DNA of 64,000 bases from Ophioceras dolichostomum (taxonomy: Eukaryota > Ascomycota > Sordariomycetes > Magnaporthales > Ophioceraceae). The DNA is taken from the NCBI GenBank assembly GCA_003049485.1, contig PYST01000221.1, positions 1 through 64,000 of the forward strand, given 5' to 3'. The first letter of the stretch is position 1, and every line of letters begins with the position of its first letter. This document shows positions 46,629 to 59,337 of this stretch, one piece after another. A model generated the notes under the pieces. It was not told the origin of the DNA. It saw nothing but the letters and a program-made list of their open reading frames with translations, and did no database searches. The translations under genes were made by a program, and so were the position numbers.

Positions 46629-49600
46629 TCAAACAAACCGCACCTCGTCAAAGAGTCCCGCTCTGACCTGAACGAGGCCGGCCAGCTCCAACAGGAATGA
46701 CTGCAGCACAAGCACGTTGGTGAGAACATGCGACACCGAGACCGTCCTCTCTTCCTCTGCTTCTCCTTCCTGTTCCTGCTCCCGCTCTTGCTGCTCCCCC
46801 AGCTGGCCATGGTCCGCAGTAGCAGTCATCTGCCCTTCCTCCTCGGCGTTGTTGCCATGTCCCGGGCTATCACTACTACCGAACTTCTTCCCAAAGTCCA
46901 GCGGGATGGGCTTGACGCTCCGTGCTCCTGATCCCGCCTTCTCGATCCGAGGGATGGCGACCTTACGGCCCAAGATATTCTGGTCGATCGCGCGGAACGC
47001 CTCAATCTGGCTCGCGACCATCGAGTCCCGCCCGCCGCCGCCGCCGCCGCCACCGTCCGCCGAAAGGGCAGGCGAGTCTGCTCGCATACTCCCGCCGCCA
47101 CCGCTCCCAGCGGGCGAGTACGAGCGGGCGATGCCCAACCCGCCACCACTCTTGGTAGGCGTATCGTAGTTGATGGGGAATTCCCTGGGCGGGAGCTGCT
47201 GCTGTAGCGGTGGGACGATGCATATTGGCTTTGACGACGAAGTGGGCATCGTCCCGAAGCCGTAGCCGCCCGACATACCGCTGCTAGGTGTGTTCGACGT
47301 CACCGCCGATGCGCCCGACGGCGTGCCCGACGAGCCGCCCCAGTCCTTCGACCCAGACCCGGACCCGGAGCCTCGAAACACGCCAGTTGAAGGCTCCCGC
47401 TGACGGCCCCTCGGGCTCCCAGACCGGCTCTGCGTGCCCAGCTCCGAAAGTATGCGCTGCGCGAAGCCTTCAAGAGCCGATGGGCGGGCAGGCGATCCGC
47501 TGCGCGACCCGTCGTCGAAGCTGCCTCTCGTGCGATCCGCCACGGTCGGCGTCGATGTGGGCGGTGGCGCGTTTCGAATCCCAGCCTGCCCACCAGCCCT
47601 GGTACCCCTATTCGGCATGGGCGTGTTGGCTCCAGACCCAGCCGTCTGGAACGCCTCGCGCCGCTGCTGCAGAAGACCATCAAAGCGGGGGATGGACTCA
47701 CGATAGGAAGCCACCTGATCCGCGAGAGTCTGCAGGACTACCATGAGACGGGGCAAGCTGGACGAGGTCCATCTTGGGCGGCGCTTGCATTTCCGCATGT
47801 CCCTCGCCCTCTGCAACTCCAGAAACTCGGGAGCCTCCGGGTCAATTGCCGTCGGACTCAACGGCTGCTGATCTGCCGTCAAACCGGACCGCGACGGCAG
47901 CCCGGCGCTGGCGTCCGCGTCCGCCTCGTCGTCGTCATCATCGAACACGTACTTATCTGGGTGCCGCATCAGCCAGCCCTCGACACTCATGAAGCCGCAT
48001 ACGGCCAGGTCGAGGACCGCATCCGTGGCCGACAGGTTCGTATCCACAGGGTTGAGGAAGAACGTGTCGAGCAGGTCCAAGACGCAGTTGAGCACGGGGT
48101 CGTCTTGGCGGATGGTGTGAGGGTGCACGTCGCGTGGGGCGCCAGGCAGGCTGTCCGGGATGGCGGGCAGCTCGTGGTTGTCCGTCGACGTCTTGGGCGC
48201 GACGAGCTTGAGCGAGCAAGGGTGGCTTTCCAGCCGGATGACGGTGTCGCGCAGGATGTCCTCGTAGACCTCGTTGAAGTTGTCCTGCCCGCCGATGGTG
48301 CCGGCCAACGCCATGAAGAACTCGACCTCCTGGCCGTGTGCGCCGACAGTGCGGCGGCGGGAGTCGCTGTGGACGCCCTCTGTGTGCAACAGCGTCGCGG
48401 TGGCGTAGCGGTGGTGGCGCTTGAGGATGGCCGAGATCAACTGCAGCGTGACGTGAACTGTCTGATGGCTGTGTGACCTCAGGCACGCAAGTATCAGGTC
48501 GACGAGGTTATAGAGCAGAGGCGTGACCGTCACATCCGTCGTGGCCGCCATCATCGTGAGCAGGTCCATGGACTTGCGCTTACGAGCCGCGCTGACGGCA
48601 GTGCGCTTAGTAGGCGTTTCCGTCGCCGGCTTGTCGGGCAGCGCCAATAGGTAGTGGAGGATGAGATTGATCATGTCTGGGTGATCCAGCGACTCCAGGA
48701 TTCGCCGCAGGTAGGTCAAAACAGCCACTGAGGAGCCGCCGTCTATATCTGAAGACTCGAGGAGAGATGGGTATCTGCAGTCATCGATATGGGCAAGGGG
48801 TGAAGTCGGCACGTTACGTAAGCCACAGTGACGCAAATACCCAGGTAGGTGTAGGTGCCTACCTACCTACCTACCCATGCAGGCAGACAACTTTGAAGGG
48901 TAGATTTGTAGCCAGGGGAAACTCACAATAGTTGCTGAAGAAAAATGACCTGGAAATGCTCAAGGAGGGTCTGCTTCACCTCGACAGACCGACAGTGGTT
49001 CAACACGTCCTGCCAAAAGAGTAAGTGCGATAGGAAAGTGTCCAGATGGGCCTGGAACTCGGGCGCGCACGAGCTGACGATCTCGTAGGTCGACTTGGGG
49101 TGCTGGTAGTCAGAGAGGGCGAGCACGGGCGGCAGGTTGTTGGACGGGTGGTCTATCACCAGCTTCCTGCTAAGCTGGCTGTACAGGGCGCCGAGGCCGG
49201 TCGCCATCAGGGTGGACAGGTCGCTCTCGACGATCCACTGCTCCAGAGGGCCGGAGCTGGACGCCGCCTCGATCACGTACAGCAGGCCGGTGCGCGCAAA
49301 GTCGCCCACCTTGCCTTCGTGGTGGATGTAGTCGATCAGCAGGTAGAAAAGCGGGAAGTCCTGCTTCTGCGTCCTTCCCACGAACTTCTTCTCGCGGATG
49401 TCTAGCTGATGCTGCTTCTCGTCTGGGCCGGAGCCATGTTGTGACGGTGACGAGGCCTGAGTCTGGCCCTGGCCCTGAGGTTGTTGGCCTTGGCTTCGCT
49501 GCGGATGTGTCTTAAACCACGCAGGCAGTATCGCCGGCTCGAGCCGGATCTTGGTCGTAATATTGAACGCCAGCTCGACGACGCGCACTTCGGCGTCCGA

Positions 49601-50281
49601 GCCCAGCCTGATGCTGTTCGCCCCCGTGACCCTAACCAGGAGGGTCGTCAGGCTAGAGGCAAAGGCTTCGCTCTCTACGAAGGCCTCTTCCTCGCTCTCG
49701 ATCAGCGTCGCGAAGAACTGCACCGCCTCCCTGATGATCCACTCGCTATACGATGTGGCCGCTATCTTGGCGATAGGGATGTAGATCTGCTTCGACGCGG
49801 CGAACGCGATGCACGGGTGCGGTAATGGTCGTCGGGACTCGTCAGCCAGGATGGTCGTGAGGTTCTGCAGTCGGACCTCGATCAGTTCGGCGGCCTCAGA
49901 GTCGCGCACGAGGCTGGAGGAGTTCCTCCATATTTGCTGTTGGGGCGACAAGAACGATGTCAGAGCTTGAGCTAGCTTGAGCGCTGTGGAGAGAGCTTCG
50001 ATGAGGCTGTATCGCCTGCCGCCATGGGTCGTCGTCCTTCTGTTGAGGGGGGGCCCAGGAAGACGAGCGGGGAGGGTGAGGGGCAACAGGAGGCGGAAAG
50101 GCACGCCAGCCAAGGGGGGAAGAGTGCGCACCAGCATCTGGCCATATTCCTTCTCGAATCGATGCAACCGCCGAATGGGATCCTTAGCTGCGTCCTTTCG
50201 GGAGCCGCCCGAGGACAAGGGCGTGTGGGCTAGCAATCGCGACCACTGCAGGCGAAGGTCGGAGGTGAGCGCCATCGCCAT
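46629..50281 (-). CDS. fhipA: FHIP / RAI16-like subunit of the FTS-Hook-FHIP complex
   Basis: Exons 50281-48927 and 48774-46629 with a GTGAGT donor and a CTGCAG acceptor encode 1166 aa. Long helical repeats fill residues 1-770. Family-like segments include PIRRLHRFEKEYGQMLVRTLPPLAG, FPLFYLLIDYIHHEGKVGDFARTGLLYVIE and LLEHFQVIFLQQLLYPSLLESSD, the last spanning the splice site. The C-terminal ~350 residues are Ser/Gly/Pro-rich and disordered, with an acidic run DDDDDEADAD near 700. In Aspergillus FhipA links Hook and dynein to early endosomes for long-distance hyphal transport. The same role is inferred from family and architecture. Residue breaks in this entry are kept short; no lesion is seen. 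Confidence 0.88.
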
Positions 50282-50924
50282 TACTGTCAGTCAAGGCTTC
50301 TTGGCCCTGGCGGCACGACCCGCACTACAAGGCGTAGCTTTCGTACCGAAAGCTAGGGCAAGCTGGCTCCAGGAGACGGGGAGAAAAAGGGAAACGACAT
50401 ACGAAGTCCATGGCGCATCTGGAGGCATCTCGTTGCCTGTGCTAGACGGTGGTTTGCAAGGAGGCAAAAAGGGGCAAAAACGGTCCACGGCGGTCCACGG
50501 CGGTCGACATCGAGCAGGAGGATCTCGGCCGTGGTGGTTGTGGGCGCATGAATCTACGTGTTCCAGATGTCGTTTAGCAAGCAACGCGGAACGGAAATTG
50601 TTAAGGTGCCAAAGACTAAAAGACTGGGTCCATCAGCTCCAGCCGGATGACGGTGCCGGGACCCACCGGTCCGGGGCATTTCGCTTCAGCGGAACATTGC
50701 ACGGCCGGGCTCTTCTAACGTCAAGTGGCATGCGCCCGCGCTAGTACCCGTTTCCCCTAAAAATTAGTGGGGTTTAGTGCTCGGTCGGCCGTTTAATCCA
50801 CCTAGTCATCATCAGTTACAACATTGACAAGCAATCATCAAAATTGCCCCTGAACTGTCCGATTCTACAAATTTGTAGTGTCATCGCCCTTCCTTATCCA
50901 ATCTATCTATTTCTAACAAGGGAT
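50282..50924. other. Spacer between FHIP and the GTPase locus
   Basis: FHIP promoter side and the 3' flank of the GTPase locus. No gene is supported. Confidence 0.45.
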
Positions 50925-53349
50925 TTACCGCCGCCTACCTGGAATCGGCCGACGAGCCGAGCTAGGTACGCTATCGGGCACCATGGTGCGCAGCCAAAGC
51001 CTGAGAGACTCGACGTCCCAGAGCCGACCGGCCTCAGCCAAGGCGTGGAGGTGCTCGTATTTCCTCACCTCGGTGATCTTGGGCTCCGGTTCCTCTTCCT
51101 CATCCCTGTCGCTGTTCCCGTCCGTCGTCGGTCCGCAGTCCGACAGGGCTCTGCTGTCGTCGTAGCACATCTGCGCTCAGGTCGAGTACGGCTGCACCAT
51201 GTCCTCGAGAGTCTCGGTGCCCATGACGAACCCGACGCCCCGCTCGCTCTGGACCACCTTGCAGCACCTAACGAGTTGGCCCTCAGAGAAGTTTCCGCGC
51301 TTCTTGAGCTGATCGATTGTGTATCTCTTATTCTTCTCGAGCTCCTCCGTGAACGCCGCCGGGTTCCTCCGGTTGAAGTCGATGCTGTCCGCTTTGCTCA
51401 GCAGGATCCGGACGGGCCTCGCGTCCACGTGGCTCGCTAGGAAGCTGGCAACCTCCTCGAAAAAGAGGCGTCTGTTCTCCGCCCGGAGCTGGCCGCATGG
51501 GCAAATGAAGAGAATCACGTCCAGCACGTCGCGAAACAGCCGGCCTATCTCCCGCATCCGGGGGGCTGCGTCGTCGCATCCGGGGAAGTCCATAAACAAC
51601 ATGACGCCGTTGTTGGCCGGCTCGTACGTCTGGACTTCCAAGGTGCGGCCGGCCAGGCCGCCACAGGGGTTGAACACGGCGGCCGAGGCGCCCGTGAGCG
51701 TGGCGAGGAGTTGGCTCTTGCCAGACTCCGAGGTGCCAATGACGCCGATGCGGAGCTGGCAGGACACGATGTTTCGCAGCCGGCCGACCTCAACCACCAT
51801 CGCCAGCCATGCAAGCCACAGGCGAGTGTAGGTCACGCAGACAGGGCCCTTAACGTTAGGCACGGTGCCCGGCGACAGCTCTGTGCGCTTCTTCATGCGA
51901 TTCTTGACCAGGTGCTGCACCTGGTCGATGAGCGGGGTGTCTGCTTAACCCCTGCTTCTGGAGCGCCTTGGTGATCGAGTTCTCCATGATGATGCCGAAC
52001 CTCGCTGTAGGTATCTGTAGCATATCGAGGCTGACCTTGAGTTTGGCATCGAACTCGAGCTGAAAATTTGTGCCTAGGGCTCGTGGTGCTTTTATTGAGC
52101 GTTCGAACCCCCGCCAGTAAAAGGGCGATGAGCCCTCCGCCGAGGATGTAAACGCCTGTAACCGTGCCGGACTGTTGCATCGCGCCCGGGGCTGCAGCGA
52201 GCAGCGGGCCGAGGCTGAACAGCAATCCGGACGAGCTGACCCTGCCGCTGTCTTTGTCGGTGAAGTCGAAGAACCAGTCTGACGAGGCATCCAGCTGCGT
52301 GAGGATGATGAGGTGGCACAGGCGCATGACTATCAGCAGCCGCTCCGTCTCCTCCACGGCCCGGGCGATGCGCCGCTCGTCGTCGTCGGGCCTGTCGTGC
52401 AGGGCCTGGGCAAACCTGCCCAGAGCAGCGGAGAACTTGATCGTTGCGATGCCCTTCTTGTAGGCATCCGCCAACGCCAAGCGCTGCTGCTTCTCCCACG
52501 TATCTCTGTCGCAGGAGCCTCCACAAGCTGTGTCGAACGCCTCGAACATGTCCGACAGCGGCTTTCGAAGATGCCGACGGCACGTTCGAGGGACCCTCTG
52601 GTGCATGCCGTCGCTGCCGGGCAAATACCCCTTGTCTTCCGAAACGGAGCTGTCGTCTTCCGGCCACAGAGAGATCAGGTGCAAGCATGCGTCTTCGATG
52701 TTCGACATCACAACATGTGGGCTCGCAGAGATGAGTCTGTCGATCTGACCGGCGATCTGCCTCGCCTTGTCTGTAAGGCCTTAGGCGCCGGTGCCGCGCT
52801 CGTGGTCCCACTTGTGTCCCAGACCAGGGCGTCTGAGAGCTTGAACCCTTGTGGTCTGGTCCACCAACGCGATGAGCATTGCGCGCCGGATCGACTCGAA
52901 AGTGGGTGGTAGACTGATGTCTGTGGCCGACACGTGCTGTATCTTGTGGACCGGGATCCGTATGCGACGACCGAAATTGTCGTGGAGGTGCAGGTCCTTC
53001 TGCATTGCGTCTGCCGTCTCCAAGAAGGTCTTGGTGCTGTCTTCAGCGTTGATCAAGCAGGTGGCTCTCAACTGCACCTGAACCGTGAGAATGAGACAAG
53101 GTTGGATTAGAGTACGAGTTAGACATTGCATCAATCATCGAGCAGGACATGGCCAAGAGCATTGGCGAGGACGAGGACGGCTTCTCAAGGGTGGCTCATC
53201 TACGTGGATGTCAAATAAGGCTCACATACCTGGTCGGGTTTGGCTGCATGGGCAAGCGCGAGATCGCAAGCTCGCAACCCTGTCACGCTCTGCAAACCGA
53301 AGGTGGTTCGAGTGATGAGATGACGAGCAAACGGGGAGTCGATCGTCAT
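50925..53349 (-). pseudogene. Helical / membrane / P-loop GTPase protein, frame breaks
   Basis: Coding blocks run from an ATG at 53349 through a 152-nt intron (GTATGT donor at 53229, acceptor to 53077). A helical domain follows (CLINAEDSTKTFLETADAMQ, IPVHKIQHVSATDISLPP). A short intron near 52790-52850 leads to a second helical part (QIAGQIDRLISAS, KKGIATIKFSAALGRFAQAL). A hydrophobic segment (TGVYILGGGLIALLLAG) and a 49-nt intron ending TTTTCAG come next. The last third is a GTPase: G1 GTSESGKS (about 51746-51714), G3 DFPGCDD and G4 SKAD. An in-frame TGA at 51179-51177 is followed by a clearly coding acidic C-terminus to 50925; a 57-nt intron could skip it. One frame change near 51945, at GGGG/CCCC runs, is unexplained. 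Either decay or indel error. The family is unknown. Confidence 0.55.
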
Positions 53350-53357
53350 GACGATAT

Positions 53358-54845
53358 CTATCCTGTTATCATGGATGCGCCCGAGGCAGCTGGAAACCGC
53401 ACCGGGCAGATCGAGACAGTGCAGGGGGGAAGAATCAGCGTCAAACAGTGCCTCGCAAGCGGCAAAAGTGGTGCAGCAAGGACGTTGCTCCATTCTCTGG
53501 GCAGCAGCCTTTGTGCTCTGTCGACGCAATTGTGGTAGTGGTCCATGGAGTGGCCGCGCTGTATGTTGTGGCGATCCGGCTCGGGTGCCTCCCGGATTTG
53601 ATCTCTGGGCATGACGGCGACGCAGTTTATCGGGGTTCCCCCGCCTGGGGCCGGCGCCAACGTATACAAGCAGCCAAAGTGGGCGAAGCGGCCAGGGCGA
53701 CCTCGCCAGAAAGTGAACACAGAGCGCAGAAATCCGATCAGATGGGAGTATGGTGCGGGGAGGGCTTGCTCAGCCAAGGCGCTGCCGCCTTCAACCAACC
53801 CCTTGAACATCTCGACAGACGGGTTGGCAGCGAAGGGTATGTAGTCAAGCAGGTTGACCACGTGGTGGATGTTTTTCCTAAGCGGCATCATGAATGCTGC
53901 CGTCGTGTCGACATCTTCGAGGACGAAAGCGGCCGGCGCGCCAAAGGTCACGGCAGAGATGCCTTTGGAAGCACAGCCGTCACCTCTGTTTCCCCGGGTG
54001 TCCCATGCGTTGGGAATGTCGCGCTGCTTGTCGGTACCGGCCAGGACTTCGTAGAGGACCTCGTAAGTCAAGATAGCCGCTGCAGCACCCCTAGTTCAGG
54101 TCGAGTCGATTAACCAGCGCCAGGCCAAGAGATACTTGGAATTACACGGTAGGGAGGGAGCACCTGGCCTACCCAAGACTGTGACCGCAGACGACTACAT
54201 TGTAGTGCTTTGCCAGTTCGCAGACAAATTCGGTGTACACCACCGCCCTCGTCCGAAAGCCGTGGTGGAATCGGGATGCCAGCTGTGGGCTTGCAGATTG
54301 TCGAACATCCACGTCGGTGAAGACATCTTCGAGAGAGTCGGTGCCTCGAAAGCCCACGAAAACCGTCTGAAGGCTTTTGGACCATGCGATGAGGGGATGG
54401 TTCAGGCCTTTCCCGGGTTTTCCTGCTAGCGGGGCCCATCGTAGTGCCAAACAGCAGAGACGATGCCATGTTCTGTCACAGTGCGGAAGACCGGATCGTT
54501 CTGAAGCTTTGTTGCAGCTCCATCGCCATAATAGCAGAGGAGGCTGACGGCTGATGCCCCAAGAAACGAGAGGGCCTTGCGGTCCGAAAGGTCGACTCGT
54601 CCCGGGTGACCGAACTCGATGTAGTTGGTAGGAAGTGCAGATTGGCCATTGGCAATGCTACGGTCGGGGACCGGAAACGGGACCGTACTACCAGTTCTGA
54701 AGGCGTATTCAAAGAGAAAGGGGCGGTTGGGGAGAGGAGGAAGAGGTACGAAAGAGGGAGAGAGAACGATGGTGTTAGGTACCAACAGCCTTACCTCCCC
54801 AGCGGAAGCCGGAGTCGGCCATGAGAGAATAAATACCCGCACATT
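53358..54845 (-). pseudogene. Class 3 lipase-like protein, frame break; possibly fused to the downstream GTPase
   Basis: An alpha/beta-hydrolase of the fungal lipase class 3 type. Blocks are DLSDRKALSFLGASAVSLLC, then VFVGFRGTDSLEDVFTDVDV. The nucleophile elbow GHSLGG is rebuilt across an 82-nt intron (54091-54172). ISAVTFGAPAAF, NLLDYIPF (candidate Asp) and HSMDHYH (candidate His) complete the triad. The frame must change near 54430 (GGGCCCCGCTAG) between VWHYDG and APLAGKPGKG, with no splice option. After HSMDHYHNC the reading frame drifts into atypical sequence ending at 53358. The GTPase-protein ATG at 53349 lies only 9 nt further, so this may be one multidomain gene or two adjacent genes. 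The start codon is uncertain (ATGs near 54822-54845). No secretion signal is visible. Confidence 0.6.
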
Positions 54846-56842
54846 CCAAACAGTCCGGGTCCTCCGTTATCGTTGAACATAGCGCCTTGGCTGCGTGTTG
54901 CGGCGTCGAACGACTTCATGTTCGTGCCAGCTCATCACGGCATTCTCGTCAGCTGCAGCACTACACTGCAAATGCGTCGAACAGCGGCACCTCAGAGTGC
55001 CAATACACAGTAATGACTACCGCTTGGCTGCATGCGATATTGGCTGAAGCTGAAACTACCTCAGCTATGAGGCTGAAATAAGGGCGGTTCGGAAGGCGAC
55101 ACCAATAGTATCGTGGGTGTGCTGCCATTGTGGCGACAGACCCTGCCTCGCACCCTGCCTCGCCTGACAATGCCTGATCGGGTACCTTAGTTGACTGATT
55201 GATCGCTCGGAACACGCGAGTAGGGCGCCTGCTATCGAGGCTCGACGGAGAAGGAAGATCAGTCCCCGATACTCGGTTATGTTATCAAGAACGGTCAGAT
55301 TCGGCAACCTCCATCTTGTGTTGTGCAGGCAGCAGTTTGGCGGTGGTGTCATTGTGCGAATTTGACATATTGACAATTGATGCGTCACTGGTCCGGAAGC
55401 ACAGTGCTATACTGCACCAAAACCGCCCTGCCACCCACGCCCCTTGAAACCTGGCAGCCTTTTTTCTACAACCTGTACTTCTGCCGAACCGTTGTTACAT
55501 AGAAACCAAAATAATCGAGAGGGTTTTAGGGCTATCGACGAGGCGAATGTGCTAAAAACTTGTATCCCCCAGCTTGCCCGCCTCGGACTGACATGAACGA
55601 AAGGAACCCCCACCCAGATTTATCAAGACAAAATTGAAGTGTGCATCAAACAACATAAAGCAGCCCAGAAAGTGTGTTACTTCAAAGCACGGGGCGTCAC
55701 ACTCGGGTATTGTTCAATTGGCTTCTGGCTTGTGTCAACCCCGCACCAACCGTGCATCCACGGCGGCTACCTACCACCTACTCGCCTCCTCCGACGCCGC
55801 TGATCGTGCGCGTGGACATGCACTTCTCAATTCATTCCCATGCAGCACAACGCTGCGAACACCGAGGCCAGGCTGGTATATCACGGGTACATGCGAGTCC
55901 TACGACCCGACCGTCAAGGTCCCTCCTGCAAGGCCTTCACCCTCGCCGCGAAGCCCTTAATCAGGTGAAACCGAACTTCGTCAGCCAGGCTTGCTTGCCC
56001 TAAATACTAAACAGCCGGGCATGAAGAAACATAAACAAACATTATTCCGTCATGAAGAAGAAGAAAAAGGGAGGCAATCGCCCTGCAGCCTGCGTCCTGC
56101 ACGAGTTCACCCCTCGGTTCCTGGACTCGTGGTTCGTCGGCTGGTTGCACGAACAGCGAATGGCGTTGACAGTTGACCCTCTACAAACCTCGTGCGATCG
56201 CGGATTGGGGCTTAGGACCAGAACACAGGTCCAATCAGCGACCAGAAACGCCAACTGACAGGGGTCACCCACCTATCTCTGGCGAGGCACATCCGCTAAT
56301 GCCCGCCCGCTGCGGTACCACAGAACCATCCGTCTGCAATGCCCCCCGTTTCGAGGAAGACCCAGGCGACAGTCGATGGAGAAGGAAGGTTGAGTTGAAC
56401 AACCACCTCCTTCGCGCAAATTATTGATAAGGGACGCTGCGAGCAGCAATGAGCAACAGACATGTGCTACCGAGAGGTGCCTTCCATTGAGTACCGCATT
56501 GTTTTCGCTTTTTAATCACCACAGGTGCCCTCTCGAGCGTCAAGCATCACGCCTGCCTCCCTTCGAGTCTCTTTTATTCCTTGGCCTCTGGGCTTGCCCA
56601 CCTGACTCCCGAAAAGTCTTAAAGGAATTTGGCTTCATCACAATCCCGATCTACCTTTTCTTGGCACGCTCTATTGGACTCGTGGGAGTTGGCTCTTTCG
56701 AGTTTGGCGTGAACATCCGCCTCCAGCTCACGGTGATGCTTCGTTCTGCATCCCCTTGCAGGACGGTCTCCGAGTGGAGTCAACCCTAGCTTACCTGACG
56801 CGAAGTACCACTCTTTCTTTGGCATCCGCATCTGTATTCGCC
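54846..56842. other. Divergent spacer between two lipase-type genes, 2 kb
   Basis: Presumed promoters and leaders of both lipase-type genes. Short ORFs lack domain content. Nothing else is supported. Confidence 0.5.
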
Positions 56843-59051
56843 ATGGGCTTCTTCGGGCTCTCGACGAGCGAAAAGAAGGTCAAGAAGACCGAGTCGAGCC
56901 CAGGTCACCGACATGGCAAGCCGAGCACCTCTCGGCCGCCTCCGGCACGCCGAGCTCAACAAGCTCAGGCTTCGCCTCCGCCTCCACTGCCATCACGGCC
57001 CCAGCCTACGCCTCCTCCTCTTCAGCATCAGCTCTCACCTCGAAGCCAACCCCAACCGCAATGGGCAGGCGAAGAGCAGCCTCGTTTGGAGTTCCGACCA
57101 GCCGGTTACCTCCCGGCTCCGCCAGGATGGACCCCGCCTCCAGCTCCCTTCCCATACCAATGTCAGATTCCCGCCCCGATCGTGGTCAACCAGCACTACT
57201 ACATCACAGCTCCGCCCGCACAGCCGGTGCTTCCCCCACCGCCGGTCCGTGGCCCTTACGGCGGCACGGCCGGCGCCATCAGCAAACTTCACCTCGGATC
57301 TGTGGTAAACCTGGCGAACGAGGTGCTCCCCTCAACCCTTCAGATGTCGCACCAGATGTTCGACGACGACCTCCCCGCCTGGCACAGCTACGGATCGCAG
57401 CTGCTGAATCAGGGCGCCGCCGTCGTCGACCAGCTGTCGACCAAGTTCAACGATGTGATGACGTTGATCGACCTGGAGCGTTTTCGAGGTCACGAGAACG
57501 AGCTCTTCTCGTTGCCTCCAGCCCCGCCGCCCACCCCGGCCCTAACCGGTGCTGCTGAACCGCCTTCGTCTGAAGGATTCGTCGGCAGTCAGGCTCCAGG
57601 CAAGAGATCCAAAAGGGAGACTTCCAAGGACCATCCCAAGGGCCAAACCACGGCCATGGCAGCGAATGTGCTGTCAGGGAACTCCTTCTCCAAAGTCGAA
57701 CTGTACAGCAACTCCAAGCTCCCGATGAAGTTACCACCACTGAACTTGTGAGTCCAAAACATAACGTCCAATCCCTCATCCGCTATCCGCGTCCGTGCGC
57801 GTGTCCGCAACTCTTGGCGCCACCACCCAAACGCCCTCCTCTGATGACCGGCCGAGAGCCGAGCGCTGACAATGCGGGTACAGATACATCACAACGTGGC
57901 CGATCATCTGCCTCGCCGCGCAATATGCTGAGCGTGTCTACGAAAAGCCGCGTGGCGCCGAGCGCGACACCCACGTAGAGGCCGACTGGCGCACCGGCTC
58001 CAAGGCTATGGTGGTCAAGTCGGTGCCCATGGACTACATGAACACCATCGTCTTTGCTATCCGCGGCACAGCGACCTTCATGGACTGGGCCGTCAACTTA
58101 AACATGGCACCCACGTCGCCTGCCGGTTTTCTTGTGAGTTGCTTGGCCGCTCAAGTTGCTTGGCCGCTCGATGTACATGTCAGCTCGGGGCTAACTTAGC
58201 TTTCCTCTTTCTCCCTCCCTCGGAAGGATGATCCGGGTAACTTCTGTCACGCCGGCTTCCTCAGCGTCGCCCGCAAGATGATCAAGCCCGTCGCAGCCCG
58301 CATTCGCCGCCTGCTCGAGGAGGACCCTCCACGTAGCAGCTTCTCCCTTCTGCTGACGGGCCACTCCGCCGGCGGGGCGATCGCCTCGCTTCTTTACAGC
58401 CACATGCTGAGCAGATCGCCGGCAGCCGAGTCCGAGCTCTCTCTACTGGCCGGCTGCTTCCGCCGCATCCACTGCATCACCTTCGGCACGCCGCCCGTCT
58501 CACTCCTCCCCCTAGCCACCCCGCCGTCTCCGTCTCTCCGCAAGAGCCTCTTCCTGAGCTTCGTCAACGAGGGTGACCCTGTCGCCCGCGCCGACAAGGC
58601 TTACGTCAAGAGCTTGTTGGAGCTATTTGCCTCGCCGCCGCCGCCGACGCCGTCATCACCACAGCAGTCTAAGTCGAAGTCTTCGTCGTCGCCGTCCAAG
58701 GCAGGGAGATCTTCGTCGTCGTCGCCGCCCAAAAAGGCGACCTCGTCATCCCCATCATCAACATCAAACAGCTCTTTCTCCTCTCGCAGCGGGCCCGTAT
58801 GGAAGGTTCCGCCCTCGACCCTCAGTAGCGCCGGGCGAATCGTGGTGCTCCGGTCGGGCGATCCCAAGGCGCGACTAAAGGGGAAAAAGACGGTCGCTGA
58901 ACGGCTAGATGAAGGCGTCGTCGCCCAGGTGGCCACGGACGAGCAGCTACGAGAAGTCATCTGGGGCGACCCCGTCGCTCATGTGATGAGGCTGTATGCC
59001 GGGAGGATAGAGACCCTGGCGGTCGGCGCAGTAACAGTCAAAGGATACTGA
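56843..59051 (+). CDS. Class 3 lipase-domain protein with proline-rich N-terminus
   Basis: Exons 56843-57747, 57884-58133 and 58227-59051, with GTGAGT donors, encode 659 aa. Residues 1-150 are basic and then Pro/Gln-rich and disordered (MGFFGLSTSEKKVKK). A helical linker reads SYGSQLLNQGAAVVDQLSTK. The hydrolase domain starts near residue 305. It has VFAIRGTATFMDW, the nucleophile elbow TGHSAGG (Ser432), ITFGTPPVSLLP, FVNEGDPVARAD (candidate Asp) and GDPVAHVM (candidate His) near the C-terminus. A Ser/Lys-rich insert (about 525-570) interrupts the domain. There is no signal peptide, so it is likely intracellular and acts on lipids or acyl esters. The domain layout is intact, unlike the divergent lipase neighbour; sequence differences suggest they are not a recent duplication. 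Confidence 0.86.
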
Positions 59052-59337
59052 TAACCTCCTTCTCGGTGGGTCTCATTCGTTTCAGGAGCTTGGTAGGGAC
59101 GAGCCAGTGGACGGCTTTGGAACAGGTGTGATACCAGGCCCGTTGGCCAACGTTGATGATGGGTCGTTAAGAGATACCTTCATTTACGATTAACGCGAAA
59201 ATGAAACACAACGAGCACATGACCTCCGAACTAAGCAAAATCCAGGCTATGAAAAAAAGGAAAAGAAGAAGAAGACAAGATCTGGACAGCATGACAAGGA
59301 CAAAGAACCAAAGTGGACGAACAAAAATAATTTGCGC
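59052..59337. other. 3' flank of the lipase gene and tRNA terminator
   Basis: Purine-rich 3' flank. On the minus strand a T-run (TTATTTTTGT) lies just downstream of the tRNA and can act as the Pol III terminator. Confidence 0.45.
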
